Shown: positions 61,463-64,000 of the stretch, piece by piece | Layout of the letters: each line of letters starts with the position of its first letter | Numbering within the stretch: position 1 is the first letter of the stretch | DNA from: an uncultured Gammaproteobacteria bacterium | GTDB lineage: Bacteria > Pseudomonadota > Gammaproteobacteria > Steroidobacterales > XN24 | DNA: 64,000 nt | Reading direction: 5' to 3' | Assembly: GCA_937924335.1 (NCBI GenBank) | Contig: CALDWW010000044.1 | Span: 1 to 64,000 of the forward strand | The notes under the pieces: generated by a model | What the model was told of the DNA's origin: nothing | Databases searched by the model: none | Seen by the model: only the letters and a program-made list of their open reading frames with translations | Translations under genes and position numbers: made by a program

Positions 61463-62448
61463 TGAGATTCCTGGTCAAAGCGCTGATTGGAGTCGTGGCG
61501 CTGGCGCCCCTCGCCGGCTGGGCGGACCAGGACCCGCAGACCATGCTAAGGAAGACGGAGAGGGCGATAGAGACGCTCAACTACGAGGGCACGTTCGTGC
61601 ATATCGTAGATGGGCAGGTAGACACGATGTACGTCGTGCATCGTGTCGAGGACGGTGTCGCCACAGAGCGTCTCGTCTCACTCGACGGGCCGGAGAGGGA
61701 AGTCATCAGGGATCAGGATGAAGTAACCTGCATCTTCTCGGACCAGAAATCCGTCCTGGTCTCACGACGTAAAGACGACGGGCCGCTGCGGGCGGCCGTG
61801 CCACGGTTCACTGACAATCTGGAAGACCACTATCGTTTTCGCAGTCTGCGCTCCGTGAACAAGCTGGGCCGGGATGCGGCCGTGATCGCCATCGAGCCTC
61901 AGGACGATCTGCGCTATGGCTATAAGTTGTGGATCGACAGGGAAAGCGGGATGTTGCTCAAAGCCCAGCTGGTGGATCGCTATGGAAAAGTTGTGGAGCA
62001 ACTGATCTTCGTGAGTCTGGATTTGCCCGAGAGCATTCCGGCCGAGCGGTTAAAACCGTCGATCGCGGCGGAGGGATACGCGCGCTATGTCCAGGACGAC
62101 ACCGCTGATGGTGAGCAGAAACCAGGGCGTTCCGCGTGGCAGGCGGGCAACTTGCCGTCCGGTTTCAAACTGACGGCGAGCAATGTGCGGGTCATGGCGG
62201 GCGCCAGTTCTCCTACGGAACACCTCGTCTACACGGACGGGCTCGCATCCGTTTCCGTGTTCGTCGATCAGGGGGACGGTGATCAGGTTGCGCCGGACGG
62301 TGCGTCGAGGATCGGTGCAGCCAATGCTTTCACGACACGCGTGGGTCCTCATGTCGTAACCGCAATGGGTGAGGTTCCCGCGGTCACGGTTAAGATGATC
62401 GCCAGATCGGTAACACGGCAGCCGGGGACGCCGGTAGCGGCTCAGTGA
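61459..62448 (+). CDS. rseB: Sigma-E regulatory protein RseB/MucB
   Basis: 329 residues from the first of two adjacent ATGs (61459, 61462). A signal peptide ends near GWADQ. TLNYEGTFVHIVDGQVDTMY begins the LolA-like lipid-sensing domain; the C-terminal domain binds RseA. RseB shields RseA from DegS and releases on sensing misplaced LPS. It overlaps rseC by four bases. Confidence 0.94.
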   Translation: MMRFLVKALIGVVALAPLAGWADQDPQTMLRKTERAIETLNYEGTFVHIVDGQVDTMYVVHRVEDGVATERLVSLDGPEREVIRDQDEVTCIFSDQKSVLVSRRKDDGPLRAAVPRFTDNLEDHYRFRSLRSVNKLGRDAAVIAIEPQDDLRYGYKLWIDRESGMLLKAQLVDRYGKVVEQLIFVSLDLPESIPAERLKPSIAAEGYARYVQDDTADGEQKPGRSAWQAGNLPSGFKLTASNVRVMAGASSPTEHLVYTDGLASVSVFVDQGDGDQVAPDGASRIGAANAFTTRVGPHVVTAMGEVPAVTVKMIARSVTRQPGTPVAAQ

Positions 62449-62933
62449 TCATCGAGTCCGGAACCATCGTGCGGGTATCGGGCAGGCAGGCATGGGTGCG
62501 CTGTGATGCCCAGACCGGCTGTCGGCGCTGCGCTGAAGGTCGCGGGTGTGGTGGTGGATTCATGGGCAGACTCCTTGGGGACAGGCTGCGTCTCGTGCGT
62601 GCCGCGATCGTAGACACCGTGCCCGAGGTAGGCGACAGAGTGTTGCTCTCCCTTTCGGAGACAGCGCTCCTCCAGGCATCTCTGATAATGTATCTGGGAC
62701 CCATTGTGGCCATGCTCGTGGGTGCCGTCAGCGTAAGTATCATCGCCGGCCCGGGTGAGGCAGGGATCATCCTGGGGGGCATAGGCGGATTTCTTAGTGG
62801 TATTCTGAACGCCCGACGTTACGGGGCTCGGCATGACCGGGACGGTCGTTTTCAGCCAGTACTGCTTGGTCCGGCGCCGCAGTCCGAGTCGGCCGGTTTG
62901 TCTGTCCCCTCCTTCCGCAGGATGGCTCGCTGA
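62445..62933 (+). CDS. rseC: RseC/MucC-family sigma-E regulator
   Basis: 162 residues from a GTG. The N-terminus is Cys-rich (CDAQTGCRRCAEGRGCGGG near 22-40), and two membrane helices follow at about 82-100 and 105-125. RseC proteins are inner-membrane and linked to sigma-E and to SoxR reduction in E. coli. The four clustered cysteines could bind a metal cluster, which is inference. Confidence 0.9.
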   Translation: MIIESGTIVRVSGRQAWVRCDAQTGCRRCAEGRGCGGGFMGRLLGDRLRLVRAAIVDTVPEVGDRVLLSLSETALLQASLIMYLGPIVAMLVGAVSVSIIAGPGEAGIILGGIGGFLSGILNARRYGARHDRDGRFQPVLLGPAPQSESAGLSVPSFRRMAR

Positions 62934-62948
62934 GGGAACGCTCGGGAT

Positions 62949-63188
62949 ATGGAATTCACCATCTACAGCCGCCCGGGATGTCATCTCTGCGAGGATATGA
63001 TCGCCGCGCTGGAAACCATGACCGAGGGCCGTGGCGTCACTCTGAGGATCGTCGATCTGGACCAGCGGCCTGACCTGATTGCGAGTCATGCATTGCGGAT
63101 CCCGGTGCTGGAAGCGGACGGCGAAGAGGTCTGCAGCGGTCATCTCATCCCCGATCGCATCGCCCGTTTGCTCGACGGGGCACGCTGA
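62949..63188 (+). CDS. Small glutaredoxin-like protein
   Basis: 79 residues of the thioredoxin fold. SRPGCHLCEDM holds a CHLC active site near residues 10-13, and RIPVLEADGEEVCSG contains the cis-Pro. This DUF836-type protein lies between rse genes and lepA, a place also seen in Pseudomonas-like genomes. The partner is unknown. Confidence 0.88.
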   Translation: MEFTIYSRPGCHLCEDMIAALETMTEGRGVTLRIVDLDQRPDLIASHALRIPVLEADGEEVCSGHLIPDRIARLLDGAR

Positions 63189-63251
63189 CGTACTCCACCC
63201 GGCCTGTGCGTTTATAATGCGCGCGGCTCTCCAGCACTGATTCCCACGTAT

Positions 63252-64000
63252 ATGGACCTGATCCGCAACTTCTGCATCATTGCGCACATCGACCATGGCA
63301 AGTCGACCCTGGCCGATCGTTTCATACATCTGTGCGGGGGGCTTACGGACCGGGAGATGTCGGAGCAGGTGCTTGATTCGATGGATATCGAACGCGAGCG
63401 CGGTATCACCATCAAGGCCCAGAGTGTCTCCCTGGTCTATACGGCAGGTGACGGCAGGATCTACCAGTTGAACCTGATCGACACGCCGGGCCACGTGGAT
63501 TTCTCCTATGAGGTTTCCCGATCACTGGCGGCATGCGAGGGGGCTCTTCTGGTCGTTGATGCAGCTCAGGGGGTCGAGGCGCAGAGTGTGGCGAACTGCT
63601 ATACCGCGATCGACCAGGGCCTGGAGGTTGTGCCCGTCATCAACAAGATCGATCTGCCTGCGGCAGAGCCGGATCGGGTCTGCCAGGAGATCGAGGAAGT
63701 CATCGGGATCGACGCATCCGGGGCGCTCGAGACCAGCGCGAAGACAGGCGCAGGGGTGCGTGAGGTGCTGGAGGCTATTGTCACGAGGATCCCGCCGCCG
63801 GCTGGCGACCCGGCCGGGCCCCTTCAGGCACTGATCATCGACTCATGGTTCGACAACTATGTTGGCGTCGTGTCACTGGTCCGGATCGTCAACGGCGAGC
63901 TGCCGCTGAGGTCGAAGGTGCGGGTGATGTCCACAGGCCGCAGCCACCAGGTTGATCGGGTAGGCTGTTTTACTCCGAAGATGACCGACCGCGATGTCCT
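63252..64000 (+). CDS. lepA: Elongation factor 4 (LepA), N-terminal part
   Basis: 249 codons before the right edge; the gene continues beyond the window (family about 600 residues). G-domain motifs are [14 protein letters not shown] (G1), RGITIKAQ (G2), [11 protein letters not shown] (G3) and [10 protein letters not shown] (G4). LepA is a GTPase that acts on stalled or assembling ribosomes. The ATG at 63252 gives [18 protein letters not shown], the family start. Confidence 0.96.
   Translation, partial: MDLIRNFCIIAHIDHGKSTLADRFIHLCGGLTDREMSEQVLDSMDIERERGITIKAQSVSLVYTAGDGRIYQLNLIDTPGHVDFSYEVSRSLAACEGALLVVDAAQGVEAQSVANCYTAIDQGLEVVPVINKIDLPAAEPDRVCQEIEEVIGIDASGALETSAKTGAGVREVLEAIVTRIPPPAGDPAGPLQALIIDSWFDNYVGVVSLVRIVNGELPLRSKVRVMSTGRSHQVDRVGCFTPKMTDRDV

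Overview
This window is a stretch of gammaproteobacterial chromosome, GC-rich by eye and densely packed with core genes. The order glnD-map-rpsB-tsf-pyrH-frr-uppS-cdsA-dxr-rseP-bamA-skp-lpxD-fabZ-lpxA-lpxB-rnhB-dnaE-accA-tilS-pyrG-kdsA-eno-ftsB-ispD-ispF-truD-surE-pcm-nlpD-rpoS is the Escherichia/Pseudomonas gammaproteobacterial order. Together with the lipid A and BAM genes it shows a Gram-negative cell. Nothing in the sequence fixes the genus. An RpfE-type protein beside recJ, an SDHAF4-like protein beside sdhCDAB and a PstA with an N-terminal extension fit a purple-sulfur/Ectothiorhodospira-like or Xanthomonas-like branch better than enterics, but that is inference.

Layout. (1) 1-969: end of a YoaA/DinG helicase, then tsaB. 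(2) 1038-4133: phoB-phoR, a decayed phosphate-porin remnant with a Pho-box-like site, then a first phoU. (3) 4173-6157: dsbB converging on dapE and an ArsC/YffB-like gene. (4) 6225-11940: a Pho promoter, then pstS-pstC-pstA-pstB-phoU2. (5) 11944-17410, reverse strand: dapD, dapC, glnD, map. (6) 17486-38221: translation (rpsB, tsf, frr), nucleotide and isoprenoid precursors (pyrH, dxr, uppS), phospholipid and envelope genes (cdsA, rseP, bamA, skp, lpxD, fabZ, lpxA, lpxB), rnhB, dnaE, accA, tilS. (7) 38298-49015: pyrG, kdsA, eno, ftsB, ispD, ispF, truD, a reverse Smr-domain gene, surE, pcm, yqaA, nlpD, rpoS. (8) 49017-54826: a Mth938-like gene, an RpfE-like gene, recJ, prfB with its programmed +1 frameshift, lysS. 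(9) 54823-59759: ygfZ, an SDHAF4-like gene, sdhCDAB, sdhE. (10) 59743-64000: cptA-like gene, rpoE-rseA-rseB-rseC envelope-stress operon, a small glutaredoxin-like gene, start of lepA.

The genes form a few working modules: phosphate sensing and uptake (PhoBR, PstSCAB, two PhoU), lysine/diaminopimelate synthesis by the succinylase branch (DapD, DapC, DapE), outer-membrane construction with its sigma-E control loop (BamA, Skp, LpxA/B/D, RseP, RpoE-RseABC), and succinate dehydrogenase with three assembly or neighbouring factors (SDHAF4-like, SdhE, YgfZ).

I see no mobile element, CRISPR array, prophage, tRNA or rRNA gene. The only gene-free stretch over 300 bases is 3017-3407, which holds the porin remnant, a Pho-box-like site and a terminator. 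I do not see a clearly new multi-gene system. The best second-look items are the porin remnant, the long basic tail on ribosomal protein S2, the sdhC leader, the S2 leader and the RpfE-like/recJ neighbourhood.
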